In this document: in pieces, positions 30,061 through 39,372 of the stretch
How the letters are laid out: every line of letters begins with the position of its first letter
Position numbering within the stretch: position 1 is the stretch's first letter
Assembly: GCF_030129945.1 (NCBI RefSeq)
Contig: NZ_JARRAF010000001.1
Coordinates: forward strand, 124,001-188,000
DNA length: 64,000 nt
Source of the DNA: Parachitinimonas caeni
Lineage (GTDB): Bacteria; Pseudomonadota; Gammaproteobacteria; Burkholderiales; Chitinimonadaceae
Reading direction: 5' to 3'
The notes under the pieces: model-generated
Told to the model about the DNA's origin: nothing
Seen by the model: only the letters and a program-made list of their open reading frames with translations
The model's database searches: none
Made by a program: the position numbers and the translations under genes

Positions 30061-30915
30061 TCAGCGCAATGCGGTGGCGGCAAGCTGCCCACCCGTTACC
30101 CGTTCGATGCCGGCAAGATCCTGCCAGGACTGCACCGCTGTAAATCCATGTGACTGCAGCAGCTGACGACAGGCCGCAGCCTGGTCGTAGCCATGTTCAA
30201 ACAACAGCCACCCCTCGGCATACAGATGAGCGCCTGCCTCACTGATGATCTGCCGGATATGCGCCAAGCCATCCGCACCATCCGTTAAAGCCCCTATCGG
30301 CTCAAAACGCAGATCGCCTTCAGATAAATGCCAGTCACCCGCCGCAATATAAGGCGGGTTGGAAGTGATGAGATGAAACTGCTCACCCTGCAAAGCGTCA
30401 TACCAATCGGATAGGCACCAGCGGACGGCAAACCCTAGGCACTGCCCATTCCGCTCAGCAATCGCCAAGGCATCGGGCGAAACATCCACCGCTGTCATGG
30501 TGCAGTCCGGCCGTTGCGATGCAATCGCCAGCGGGATGGCACCGCTGCCGGTCCCCAGATCAAGCACCAAGCATTGCTTGCCCAAGGGTAGACGCTCCAA
30601 AGCCAGATCAACCAGCAATTCAGTCTCCGGACGCGGGATAAGTACGCCCGGTCCAACAGCCAATTCCAGACCATAGAACTCGCGCCGCCCGAGCAGATAG
30701 GCTATCGGTTCGCCCAATCGGCGTCGGGCCACCAGTGCTTCAAACTGTGCGAAAGACGTAGCATCCAGTACGGTCTCGGGGTATGTAATTTGGCGAACAC
30801 GGTCCAGGCCGCTGGCCGCCTCCATCAGCATACGCGCCTCAGACATGGGCAGGCCACACGCCCTCAGGCTGCGATCGAGGGTAGGTAGTGCGTTGCAATG
30901 ATTTTCAGACATCAA
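30061..30915 (-). CDS. prmC: Peptide-chain release factor N5-glutamine methyltransferase PrmC
   Basis: PrmC methylates the GGQ glutamine of RF1 and RF2. The 284-residue protein has an N-terminal helical domain, the RREFYGLELAVGPGVLIPRPETELLVDLAL segment, the SAM motif VLDLGTGSGAIPLAIA and the catalytic NPPY in LITSNPPYIAAGDWHL. prfA is not adjacent; the gene instead follows mgtE by 61 bases and precedes grxD. Confidence 0.96.
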   Translation of the reverse strand: MMSENHCNALPTLDRSLRACGLPMSEARMLMEAASGLDRVRQITYPETVLDATSFAQFEALVARRRLGEPIAYLLGRREFYGLELAVGPGVLIPRPETELLVDLALERLPLGKQCLVLDLGTGSGAIPLAIASQRPDCTMTAVDVSPDALAIAERNGQCLGFAVRWCLSDWYDALQGEQFHLITSNPPYIAAGDWHLSEGDLRFEPIGALTDGADGLAHIRQIISEAGAHLYAEGWLLFEHGYDQAAACRQLLQSHGFTAVQSWQDLAGIERVTGGQLAATALR

Positions 30916-30976
30916 AAGTCCCCGTTCAGGCCCTCAGGGCCACCAAACCAGATTGGTTGAATGGCGCGAAAGGCGC

Positions 30977-32425
30977 TCAAATGTGGCGCAACAGAAACAG
31001 GGTGGCCAGGCCATAGAAAATCAAATTTCCCATGCCGTCAGTCATGAAAGTAAGAAACACGCTTGAGCCATAGGCAGGATCACGTCCCAGCTTGTGCATG
31101 GTCAGGGGTACGAACAGACCGACGGCGGCGGCAACCTGGAAATTCAGCAGCATGGCCAATGCCATTACCAGTCCCAGCCCCGGCTTGCCGTAGATGATTA
31201 ACGCCACGATACCCAGAACCCCGCCCCATAGCAGGCCATTGAGCAAAGCAATACCGAATTCCTTGGCAATCAGGCGGCGAGTACTCCCCAGATTCACCTG
31301 CCCTAGCGCCAAGGCACGAATGATAATCGTAGCCGTCTGCGAACCCGAGTTTCCGCCAATCCCCGAGATGATGGGCGCCAAGGCAGCCAGCGCAACAATG
31401 CTGGCAGTCGTAGCTTCAAAGGCTCCAATCACCCGCGACACGATGATCGCTGTGACAATATTGATCGCCAACCAGGGCCAGCGATTGCGGGCCGACTTCC
31501 AGACGGACGAGAACAAGTCTTCATCCTCGGTCAAACCCGCGAATGACAACACTTCCGATTCCGACTCTTCACGGATTACGTCAACCATCATATCGACTGT
31601 CAATCGGCCGATGACTTTTCCAACCGAATCCACCACCGGGGCCGAAATCAGGTCATAACGTTCGAAAGCCTGCGCCGCAGCGCCTACTTTATCGTCAGGA
31701 CGAAAGACCACCACGTCGGTCGCCATCACTTCATGCACCATCAAATCCGGGTCGTTCACCAGCAGCCGCTTGACTGGCAGTACCCCTTTCAGCATGTGCT
31801 CACCATCGACCACAAACAACTTGTCGGTATGGTGTGGCAGCTCGTCAAAGCGGCGCAGATAGCGCAGCACCACCTCCAGACGAACGTCATCGCGAATACT
31901 CACCATGTCGTAGTCCATCAAAGACCCGATCTGGTCTTCACGGAATGACAACGCTGACTGCAGCTGAGCCCGCTCTTCTTCTTCAAGATTGCCCAGCAGT
32001 TGATTCACCACCTGCTGCGGTAAGTCAGGCGCGAGATCTGCCAGTTCTTCGGCGTCCAGATGCTCGGCGGCAGCCAGAATTTCGTGCTGGTCCATGTCCG
32101 CCAGCAGCGTTTCCCGCACCGCATCGGATACTTCAAGCAGGATGTCACCCTCGCGGTCGCTATGGACCAAGCTCCAGACCATCAAGCGGTCATCAAGCGG
32201 CAAGGATTCGAGGATATAAGCAATGTCAGCCGGGTGGAGTTGCTCCAGCTTGCGAGCCAGTTCGGTCAGGTTCTGTTTGTGGACCAGACCTTCGACCAGG
32301 TCGTGATGAGGCATGTCCTGCTTGTGGACCAGGTCTTCAACCAGTTTGTGGCGACGGAGCAGGTGAACAACCTGCTGCAGGCTTTCCTGCAAACTTTCCT
32401 TGGGGACTGGGCTTGGAAGGCTCAT
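30977..32425 (-). CDS. mgtE: Magnesium transporter MgtE
   Basis: MgtE is a magnesium channel gated by its own cytosolic magnesium-sensing domain. The 482-residue protein has the helical N domain (residues ~40-160, with LHPADIAYILESLP and DLPQQVVNQLL). A CBS pair follows (about 160-285, with RLLVNDPDLMVHEVMATDVVVF and PVVDSVGKVIGRLT), then five membrane helices with the pore segment GNSGSQTATIIIRALALGQV. It begins the minus-strand run that continues into prmC. The first ~40 residues repeat the motif LVEDLVHKQ/LVEGLVHKQ, a small internal duplication. Confidence 0.95.
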   Translation of the reverse strand: MSLPSPVPKESLQESLQQVVHLLRRHKLVEDLVHKQDMPHHDLVEGLVHKQNLTELARKLEQLHPADIAYILESLPLDDRLMVWSLVHSDREGDILLEVSDAVRETLLADMDQHEILAAAEHLDAEELADLAPDLPQQVVNQLLGNLEEEERAQLQSALSFREDQIGSLMDYDMVSIRDDVRLEVVLRYLRRFDELPHHTDKLFVVDGEHMLKGVLPVKRLLVNDPDLMVHEVMATDVVVFRPDDKVGAAAQAFERYDLISAPVVDSVGKVIGRLTVDMMVDVIREESESEVLSFAGLTEDEDLFSSVWKSARNRWPWLAINIVTAIIVSRVIGAFEATTASIVALAALAPIISGIGGNSGSQTATIIIRALALGQVNLGSTRRLIAKEFGIALLNGLLWGGVLGIVALIIYGKPGLGLVMALAMLLNFQVAAAVGLFVPLTMHKLGRDPAYGSSVFLTFMTDGMGNLIFYGLATLFLLRHI

Positions 32426-32632
32426 CTCGGCACCATGAGCGTGGGGGTCGCCGAGTTTAGCACATAGCGTTTTCCGCTATAACTTGCGGCCTGCCACAAT
32501 CGGCGCAGAATAGGATGGCAACGCCGATTGCCGAATGGCGTCCGTATGCGAGGCAAGAATTTGCTACTTGTTGCCAAGCCAAGGCGCCCTGATATAGAAC
32601 TTTCCGAATTGTTGACAACAGAGACCGCTGCG

Positions 32633-33928
32633 ATGACCGTTCCTCACCTGGCAACTGCCCTGACTGGCCCCATCCTAGAGCTGGAGCGCCGTATTCTTGA
32701 AGCCCAACCCACGATCGAGTGTTGGTTCAGAGGTCAATGGCAGGAACACACGCCCCCCTTTTACGGATCAGTCGATTTACGCAACGCCGGGTTCAAGCTG
32801 GCGCCGGTGGATATGAATCTGTTCCCAGGCGGATTCAACAATCTGAACCCTGACTTCACGCCACTGTGTGTACAGGCGGTCATGAGTGCGCTCGACAAAA
32901 TCTGTCCCGACGCACGCGGCCTGTTGCTGATTCCGGAAAATCACACACGCAATACCTTTTATCTGCAAAACGTTGCCGCTATTACCCGTGTCCTGCGTCT
33001 GGCAGGGCTGACGGTACGCCTGGGCAGCCTCAACCCTGAAATCACCCGCCCCACCAGTATCGAAACCCCGGATGGCGGCGAGTTGCTGCTTGAGCCCATC
33101 AGCCGTCACGGCAACCGCATCATGGTCGATGGCTTCGACCCCTGTGTAGTACTGCTGAATAACGACCTGTCAGCCGGGATCCCGGCCCTGTTACAGAATC
33201 TGGAGCAGACACTGCTCCCTCCCCTACATGCAGGCTGGGCCGTCCGCCGCAAAACCCATCACTTCGCCGCGTACGACGGCGTCGCCAACGAATTTGCCAA
33301 CCTGCTCAAGATCGACCCCTGGCTGATCAACCCCTATTTTGGCCATGTTGCCGGGCTCGACTTTCAAAGCCGGGAAGGAGAAGAACAGCTGGCGGCCGAG
33401 GTGGAGAGGATCTTGAACCTGACACGGATGCGTTACGCTGAAATGGGTATCACCGAGACCCCCTACGCCGTCGTCAAAGCCAATGCCGGCACTTATGGCA
33501 TGGGCGTCATGACCGTCAAAGACCCTGCAGAAGTGGTCGGCCTCAACCGCAAGCAGCGTAACAAGATGGCCGTCGTCAAAGAGGGAATGGAAGTCAGCGA
33601 TGTGATCGTGCAAGAAGGGGTCTACACCTTCGAGACCGTCAATGCCGCCGTGGCGGAGCCGGTTGTCTACATGATGGACCGCTATGTCGTTGGCGGTTTC
33701 TATCGAGTACACACCGGCCGTGGCTCGGACGAAAACCTGAATGCGCCAGGCATGCACTTTGTACCGCTCGCCTTTGCCAGCCCCTGCTCCACGCCCGATT
33801 GCAGCGGCTTGCCAGATACCCCACCCAATCGTTTTTATGCCTACGGCGTGGTTTCCCGTTTGGCCCTGCTGGCAGCCGCTCGTGAAATCGAGCAAACCAC
33901 ACCGGCAGAAGTCGCCGTTCCAGTCTGA
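32633..33928 (+). CDS. gshA: Glutamate-cysteine ligase (proteobacterial GshA family)
   Basis: First step of glutathione synthesis, joining glutamate and cysteine with ATP. The 431-residue protein belongs to the family found in many betaproteobacteria and acidithiobacilli rather than the E. coli type, judged from motifs such as GSVDLRNAGFKLAPVDMNLFPGGFNNLNP near residue 45 and VVKANAGTYGMGVMTVKD. ATG 32633 is chosen because the conserved region starts right after it. A longer frame opens at 32528, but the added 35 residues look uncoded. Its partner gshB lies 4.5 kb downstream in another cluster. Confidence 0.92.
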   Translation: MTVPHLATALTGPILELERRILEAQPTIECWFRGQWQEHTPPFYGSVDLRNAGFKLAPVDMNLFPGGFNNLNPDFTPLCVQAVMSALDKICPDARGLLLIPENHTRNTFYLQNVAAITRVLRLAGLTVRLGSLNPEITRPTSIETPDGGELLLEPISRHGNRIMVDGFDPCVVLLNNDLSAGIPALLQNLEQTLLPPLHAGWAVRRKTHHFAAYDGVANEFANLLKIDPWLINPYFGHVAGLDFQSREGEEQLAAEVERILNLTRMRYAEMGITETPYAVVKANAGTYGMGVMTVKDPAEVVGLNRKQRNKMAVVKEGMEVSDVIVQEGVYTFETVNAAVAEPVVYMMDRYVVGGFYRVHTGRGSDENLNAPGMHFVPLAFASPCSTPDCSGLPDTPPNRFYAYGVVSRLALLAAAREIEQTTPAEVAVPV

Positions 33929-34027
33929 GCCACTTCAACCCTGGCTGCGCAACCTTTTGTTGCAGATTTGCTGGCGGGTTGTGCAGCCGCTTCAGCTCCA
34001 CCATCCGCCAGCAGCAAGCTCGGTGCT

Positions 34028-34609
34028 TTACATCGTATAACCGATGATGGTCTTGGCATGCTGGTGGGCCCAGCGGATTCGAGGTCCTACCACGCGCCAG
34101 GCAAATCCGGCGGCCAGTAGCATCACACCACCATAGAGCGCCATGAAGCCCCCATAGCCCAAGCCCAGCAAAGGCTTGGCCACGCCAAGAAACACCAGAT
34201 AGACCCAGCTTGATACCGACATGACACCCAGCATGGCAATCGGTCCCTGGCTACCGCGTACATCGCGCTTGATCCCAACCAGACGCGGCAACGCAAACTT
34301 GTAAAACACCACGGTCTTTAGCGTCAGAATCCCCATCACCGTGATCTTGGACAGCAACAATGGTTGCCGCGCAATCAGCTGCCAGGAAAACCCCGTATCA
34401 AACGCCAATACCAACAGTCCGCTGATCCAATGAGCCAGAATCGCCATCATGGTCGCCTGTGCGGATCGGAGTAAGAGGCCGGATCTCATCTGTTCGTAAC
34501 GAAAAATAGCGTGGTGGCAAGCCGTCATGGTGATGCCGGCATACACCATGGTCATCACATGACCGAACATGAACATTACCCGCAAACCCTCTGCCAAGCC
34601 ATTAGACAT
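34028..34609 (-). CDS. Uncharacterised multi-pass membrane protein
   Basis: A 193-residue protein with about five hydrophobic helices (residues ~10-30, 52-70, 83-105, 125-148, 152-172). Several histidines lie in or beside them: GHVMTM at 16-17, CHH at 31-33 and AHW near 59. These could bind haem or metal, but I cannot assign a family with confidence. It is a single gene convergent with gshA and divergent from rnfC across a 690-base AT-rich region. Good codon use and clear topology support it as a real gene. Confidence 0.75.
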   Translation of the reverse strand: MSNGLAEGLRVMFMFGHVMTMVYAGITMTACHHAIFRYEQMRSGLLLRSAQATMMAILAHWISGLLVLAFDTGFSWQLIARQPLLLSKITVMGILTLKTVVFYKFALPRLVGIKRDVRGSQGPIAMLGVMSVSSWVYLVFLGVAKPLLGLGYGGFMALYGGVMLLAAGFAWRVVGPRIRWAHQHAKTIIGYTM

Positions 34610-34816
34610 CCCGTTCCCTATCTGAAAAACATGGGGGACGGGATTATTACCCTGATTTGCGTTTGCTACAAAAACATGCTTTTATCATAATACTTATCTT
34701 ACTTTGTAATCAAACTAAATAATAAAGGTCTTGGCATCGCCGTATTTTCTCTCTACAGTAGCGAACAATAAAAATGTAAGACAAGCAAACCCCGCGCAAC
34801 ACGCCGGGTAACCACA

Positions 34817-34854
34817 CCAAGGCAGACCTTCAACCGATTGAAGGTCTGCCTTGG
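34817..34854. repeat. Perfect 17-bp inverted repeat with 4-base loop
   Basis: CCAAGGCAGACCTTCAA (34817-34833) and TTGAAGGTCTGCCTTGG (34838-34854) with loop CCGA. No T tract follows on either strand, so it is not a typical terminator although it lies in a divergent region. Confidence 0.9.
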
Positions 34855-35126
34855 CGTTTGAAACGGACCCAATGGAGTCTGCTCTGCGACGTCTGACTTG
34901 GCCACTTGCATCCACCCGCATGGCGGAACAGATAAAATTCAGGTCATATATTATTGTTTCATAACAATATAAGTATTTCTTCCTTACCGAGAATACCCTG
35001 GCCCGACAGGAACAATAACCGCCACCTCATGCGGAAATTGCACAGCACGATATCAATTTTGCCGCACAATTTTCTGCAGAAAATACAAAAATTTATGCAA
35101 GACAAGCTAGATCTTTCGGCCTATAT

Positions 35127-35144
35127 TATTAGAATATTCTAATA
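35127..35144. promoter_or_regulatory. 18-bp AT-rich palindrome upstream of rnfC
   Basis: TATTAGAATATTCTAATA is perfectly palindromic and lies 154 bases before the rnfC ATG. Its form resembles operators bound by dimeric winged-helix repressors, but no regulator gene is adjacent and the binder is unknown. Confidence 0.45.
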
Positions 35145-35297
35145 CACAGGCTTGCACCACTGCGATAGCGTCTAAGCTTTCTGGAAAATTACTGCATATT
35201 GAAAAATGATGAAGTCATTATTCAAATGCTCTGAATAATTTCATTGGCATTTCCCCAATCTTGATTTGGGGTGATAACAGCCCCAGCAGGAGTGATC

Positions 35298-36668
35298 ATG
35301 CAACTGAACGCCGAACAGAGCGTCAGGCCAGTTCTTAGCTGGTTGAAACAGCGAGTCAGCGTACGGGACACCCAGATAGAGTCCTGGCGTGGCGGCGTAC
35401 ATCTACCTGATCAGAAGCATCTTTCCAATCGCCGGCATATCCGCCATGCCCCCTTGCCGCGCATGCTGTGCGTACCTTTGGGCTGGAATGGCCGAGAAGC
35501 TCAGCCTGTAGTTGTACCAGGTCAGCGCGTTCTCAAAGGCCAGGCGATTGCCAGTGGTGTTGGTACGGCCGTATGGGTGCACGCTCCCACCTCGGGCATC
35601 GTCAAACGCATCATGCCGGTCCCCGTTGCACCGGGCACCCAGATGCCAACCTGCATCGTCATTGAGTCCGATGGAGAAGACGAGTGGGGGATGCTGGAAC
35701 CACTGGCACGAGAAGAAACCAGTATTGATACCCTCTCGGCGTTTCTGATGCAGAAGGGATTAGTCGGGCTAGGGGGGGCAGGATTCCCGACCGGTCTCAA
35801 ACTCAAAGGGGGTGATCGCACCATCGACACCTTGGTGGTCAATGGTGCCGAGTGCGAGCCTTTTATCACCTGCGATGATCGCCTGATGCGGGAACGGGCT
35901 CTGAGCGTATTGCAAGGCGTGCAGGTACTGGCAAACACCCTGCAGGTAGACCGTGTGCGAATTGGTATTGAAGATAACAAGCCGACTGCCATCCGACGTA
36001 TGCAGGAAGCGTGTGCACAGATTCATTCCAATATCGAGGTCGTCGAAATTCCAACCCGCTATCCGGCAGGCAGCCTGCGTCATCTGGTCAAAGCGCTGAC
36101 CGGCCGGACCATTCCGGAAGGGGCCCTGCCAGCCGCCATTGGCGTCACGGCACTGAACGTCGCCACGGCTTTCGCGGTAGGACAGGCCGTACTGGAAGGG
36201 CGTCCGCTGATTTCACGTATCGTCACCGTCACCGGTTTATGTGAGCGACCAGGCAATTTCGAGGTACCTATCGGTATGGGGGTCCGGCAACTGATCGGCT
36301 TGGCCTTGCCCCAGCCCGATGCGCGAGGCGTTCATGTGGGTGGGCCGATGATGGGGGAAAGTCTGGCCCACCGCATGTCTGTCGTGGCAAAAACCACCAG
36401 CTGTCTGATTGTGGGCGCCCGCAGCCTGTTGCCACCTCGACCTGAACCCACGCCTTGCATCCGTTGCAGTCGCTGTGCCGATGCCTGCCCGGTAGGCTTG
36501 CAGCCAATGGAGCTTTTCCGCGCCAGCAGCAACGACAACCGGCCGTTACTGGCTACACTGAAGATCAACTCCTGTATCGAATGCGGTGCGTGCAGCTATG
36601 TTTGTCCGAGCAATATCCCATTGCGAGATACCTTCCGGCAGCAGAAGCGGGCTCAGGCCAAGCGCTAG
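35298..36668 (+). CDS. rnfC: RnfC-like NADH/FMN/iron-sulphur electron-transfer subunit
   Basis: RnfC is the peripheral NADH-oxidising subunit of the Rnf/Rsx complex. The 456-residue protein has an N-terminal barrel-sandwich part with GVHLPDQKHLS, the nucleotide-binding motif GLVGLGGAGFPTGLKLKG and NGAECEPFITCDDRLM. Near residues 387-398 and 426-437 are two 4Fe-4S motifs (CIRCSRCADACP and CIECGACSYVCP). ATG 35298 follows AGGAG by seven bases; an in-frame start at 35271 is less supported. It heads a run with rnfD and apbE, but rnfA, rnfB, rnfG and rnfE are not here. Confidence 0.9.
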   Translation: MQLNAEQSVRPVLSWLKQRVSVRDTQIESWRGGVHLPDQKHLSNRRHIRHAPLPRMLCVPLGWNGREAQPVVVPGQRVLKGQAIASGVGTAVWVHAPTSGIVKRIMPVPVAPGTQMPTCIVIESDGEDEWGMLEPLAREETSIDTLSAFLMQKGLVGLGGAGFPTGLKLKGGDRTIDTLVVNGAECEPFITCDDRLMRERALSVLQGVQVLANTLQVDRVRIGIEDNKPTAIRRMQEACAQIHSNIEVVEIPTRYPAGSLRHLVKALTGRTIPEGALPAAIGVTALNVATAFAVGQAVLEGRPLISRIVTVTGLCERPGNFEVPIGMGVRQLIGLALPQPDARGVHVGGPMMGESLAHRMSVVAKTTSCLIVGARSLLPPRPEPTPCIRCSRCADACPVGLQPMELFRASSNDNRPLLATLKINSCIECGACSYVCPSNIPLRDTFRQQKRAQAKR

Positions 36669-36794
36669 GCTCAGGCCGCCCGCACTACCAGGCAGAAACG
36701 CGAGCCGTACGGTTTCCTGCCAGCCTTTCCCCCGGTCAGCGCCCCCTGCTGCGGCGACCGCATCCGGGCCTGATCGCATCCGGATCAGCGCACC

Positions 36795-37727
36795 ATGTAT
36801 GTAATCAAGTCAACCCCTGCCTTGATGCTGGCAGTCGCCATCGCCCTCATGCCGGGCATGGTGCTACACGGTCTGCAATTTGGTCCTGCCGTCTGGCTAC
36901 AGGTGGGCATCTGTCTTGTCGCAGCCCTGCTGGCCGAACTGGCGGCGGCTTTTTATCGCCAAGTCGGGCTGGTAAAAACCCTGGCCGACTGCAGCTGGGT
37001 TCCCACGGGCCTGCTACTGGGTCTGTCCCTGGCGCCGCTGACCCCGATTTATCTGGACCTCCTCGCGACAATCGTTGCCATCAACCTGATCAAACATGGC
37101 GCCGGCGGCATGGGCCAGAACCGGATCAATCCTGCAATGGGTGGCTTGATGGTCGTCGCCTTGGCATTTCCCACCCTGCTTTATCCCGCCCCTTCTGCCC
37201 ACGCCCCCTGGCTGGCCCAGGTTGATCTTGCCCAGGCCTGGCAAGCCATCCTGCGCATTGGACCGCGTCTGCATTTTGACGCCATGGCGAGCGCCACCCC
37301 GCTCGCTAATCACTATCAAGGCGGGTTCAGCGTGCATTGGTCGGTGTTTGGTTATCTGCTGGGCGGACTGGCGCTGGCAGCGTTACGGGTCATCCGGCTG
37401 GAGATTCCGTTGATGCTGCTGGCAAGCTGTGCGCTGACCTGCGTTGCGCTCGGTGAAAGCTGGGCAGACTCTCTCACTGAACTGTTATATGGCGGCTTGA
37501 TGCTGGCAGCGTTCTTCATTGCGACCGACCCCGTCACCAGTCCAGTCACCTTCAAAGGCCGCCTTGTCTATGCCGCACTGATCGGCGCCCTGATTGGCAC
37601 AGTCCGCCGTTTCGGACTTTATCCGGACGGGATCTGCATCGCCGTGGTTCTTTGCAATCTGCTAGTCGTTGATATCGACCGCCGTATGCGCCCTGCCGTT
37701 TTTGGCAACCCGCCGGCAGGGCGCTGA
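36795..37727 (+). CDS. rnfD: RnfD-like flavinylated membrane subunit
   Basis: NqrB/RnfD-family membrane protein, 310 residues with about nine hydrophobic helices. In Rnf this subunit carries FMN bound covalently to a threonine. Here the matching motif is DAMASATPL with T168 as the likely attachment residue, and apbE, the FMN transferase, is four genes on. Other family marks are GAGGMGQNRINPAMGG and DPVTSPVTFKGRL. The 126-base gap after rnfC and the short N-terminus leave the start uncertain: an in-frame stop lies 24 bases upstream, and the region before it has no conserved sequence I can read. Confidence 0.88.
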   Translation: MYVIKSTPALMLAVAIALMPGMVLHGLQFGPAVWLQVGICLVAALLAELAAAFYRQVGLVKTLADCSWVPTGLLLGLSLAPLTPIYLDLLATIVAINLIKHGAGGMGQNRINPAMGGLMVVALAFPTLLYPAPSAHAPWLAQVDLAQAWQAILRIGPRLHFDAMASATPLANHYQGGFSVHWSVFGYLLGGLALAALRVIRLEIPLMLLASCALTCVALGESWADSLTELLYGGLMLAAFFIATDPVTSPVTFKGRLVYAALIGALIGTVRRFGLYPDGICIAVVLCNLLVVDIDRRMRPAVFGNPPAGR

Positions 37728-37784
37728 ACCGAAACCTCGCAGAGCAACCCGCTATAAAGACTTGCAGGCACCCCGCCCCTTGCC

Positions 37785-38402
37785 ATGCCCGCTCACCGCC
37801 CCCACATCGTGCATAACCTGAGCCTGACCGGCCTGCTTTGGCTAAGCCTCACAGGCTGCGCTGTGCGCCCGATTGTCAACTTGGCAGAACCTTCACTGTC
37901 CCGACAGCAGCAAGAGCACGCCACGCTGGTGGCGATCCGGCAACGGGGCCAGACGGGTGATTGGCTGGTCATCCGTGGCGTACACGCCACCGATAACCTG
38001 GTTGCCTCCATGACCAATATGGCGTTGTCGCATGCGGGCGTACTGGATCTTGCGCAGATGCAGGTGATTGAAGCAGATGGCAGTGGCGTCCATCTCACGC
38101 CACTGCCGGAATTTATCGGCAAATCTGCCCGGCTGATGCTAATCCGCCCGCAATGGTCTGGTGGCGAGGTCGCCGTTGCCCGCGCCTACCAACTGCTGGG
38201 GCGGCATTACGATTACACTGGCCTGATTGGACTGAATCAGCCAGAACGCTACTACTGTACGGAGCTGGCAATCAGCATTTACACCTCCGCAGCCGAAAGC
38301 GACCACGGCAATCCGATTCCACCCGTCATTGCCCCAGGCCAGCTCTACCATTGGGGAACCATTCTTTACGACTCCGGCCCAGTTCTGACCCTTCCGCCAT
38401 AG
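37785..38402 (+). CDS. Lipoprotein with a YiiX-like papain-type (NlpC/P60-related) fold
   Basis: A 205-residue predicted lipoprotein: a hydrophobic leader ends SLTGC with the lipid cysteine at C25. The rest resembles the permuted papain-like YiiX/YaeF group (peptidase family C92). H83 in LSHAGVLD and C158 in the ERYYCTEL motif fit the catalytic pair, and ADGSGVHLTPLPEF gives the typical strand. Substrate unknown; amide or ester hydrolysis at the cell envelope is plausible. It lies 57 bases after rnfD and 9 before gshB, so it probably shares their transcript. Confidence 0.78.
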   Translation: MPAHRPHIVHNLSLTGLLWLSLTGCAVRPIVNLAEPSLSRQQQEHATLVAIRQRGQTGDWLVIRGVHATDNLVASMTNMALSHAGVLDLAQMQVIEADGSGVHLTPLPEFIGKSARLMLIRPQWSGGEVAVARAYQLLGRHYDYTGLIGLNQPERYYCTELAISIYTSAAESDHGNPIPPVIAPGQLYHWGTILYDSGPVLTLPP

Positions 38403-38411
38403 ACCCAAACC

Positions 38412-39353
38412 ATGAAAATCGCCTTTCTCGCCGACCCTCTCGACCACTTCAAGATCTACAAAGACACGACCTTCGCCATGATGCGGGAAGCCGCGCAGCG
38501 TGGGCACACCCTCTACGCTTTCGAGCAAACAGACATGGCGCGCCTGCACGGCAGGGTGCAGGCGCGCGCTACCCCAATCCAGCTGACAGGTGCGTCGCCC
38601 GACTGGTATCGGGCAGGCGAGGCTGAAACAATCGGTTTGAATGCATTCGACGCCGTGATCATGCGTAAAGACCCGCCGTTCGATCTGGAATATCTCTATG
38701 CCACCCAGCTGCTCGAACAAGCCGAACGCGAAGGCGCCAAGGTCTTTAATGCGGCGCGGGCTTTGCGTGACTACAACGAGAAGCTGGCGATTCTGCGCTT
38801 TCCCGAATTCATTGCGCCGACCATCGTTACCCGCGCAGCCGACGATATCGTCCACTTCCTGCAGGAACACGGCGACGTCATCCTCAAACCGTTGGATGGC
38901 ATGGGCGGCAGCGGCATTTTCCGCCTGACCAGCAATGACCCCAACCTGGGTGTAATTCTCGAAACCCAGACCCGATTCGGCCAACAGACCGTGATGGTGC
39001 AACGCTACTTGCCCGCCATCAAAGACGGTGACAAGCGCGTGCTGCTGATTGACGGCCAGCCCGTTGACTGGTGCCTGGCGCGGATCCCCAAAGCCGGCGA
39101 AACCCGAGGCAATCTGGCTGCGGGGGGCACTGGCGTCGCTCGGCCGTTGTCCGCACGCGATCGAGAAATCGCCGAAGCACTTGGCCCGCAGTTGCGGGCT
39201 GAAGGATTGTTACTGGTTGGACTGGATGTGATCGGCGACTGTCTGACGGAAGTCAACGTCACCAGCCCGACCTGCTTTCAGGAAATCAGTGCGCAATCGG
39301 GCATCAATGTTGCCGGACTGTTTCTGAATGGGCTTGAGCGTGCTTTGGCCTGA
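38412..39353 (+). CDS. gshB: Glutathione synthetase
   Basis: Adds glycine to gamma-glutamylcysteine using ATP. The 313-residue ATP-grasp enzyme has [21 protein letters not shown], the [17 protein letters not shown] segment, [16 protein letters not shown] (ATP-binding loop), [22 protein letters not shown] and the late [15 protein letters not shown]. It lies between the papain-like lipoprotein and apbE (19-base gap), an unusual place for gshB. Confidence 0.96.
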   Translation: MKIAFLADPLDHFKIYKDTTFAMMREAAQRGHTLYAFEQTDMARLHGRVQARATPIQLTGASPDWYRAGEAETIGLNAFDAVIMRKDPPFDLEYLYATQLLEQAEREGAKVFNAARALRDYNEKLAILRFPEFIAPTIVTRAADDIVHFLQEHGDVILKPLDGMGGSGIFRLTSNDPNLGVILETQTRFGQQTVMVQRYLPAIKDGDKRVLLIDGQPVDWCLARIPKAGETRGNLAAGGTGVARPLSARDREIAEALGPQLRAEGLLLVGLDVIGDCLTEVNVTSPTCFQEISAQSGINVAGLFLNGLERALA

Positions 39354-39372
39354 AACGCCGACCCCGTGGCGC

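Larger units (their letters stand above)
34610..35297. other. 688-base AT-rich divergent intergenic region
   Basis: Between the unknown membrane protein (minus) and rnfC (plus). It holds a perfect 17-bp inverted repeat at 34817-34854, a perfect 18-bp AT-rich palindrome at 35127-35144, and a smaller repeat ATTATTCA/TGAATAAT near 35217-35240. No convincing gene. Promoters for both flanking genes and possibly a small RNA are expected here. Confidence 0.6.

Noticed and set aside
36455-37225. 256-codon plus-strand frame across rnfC/rnfD
   Set aside because: It overlaps both genes in another frame and shows no domain; it does not restore any missing Rnf subunit.
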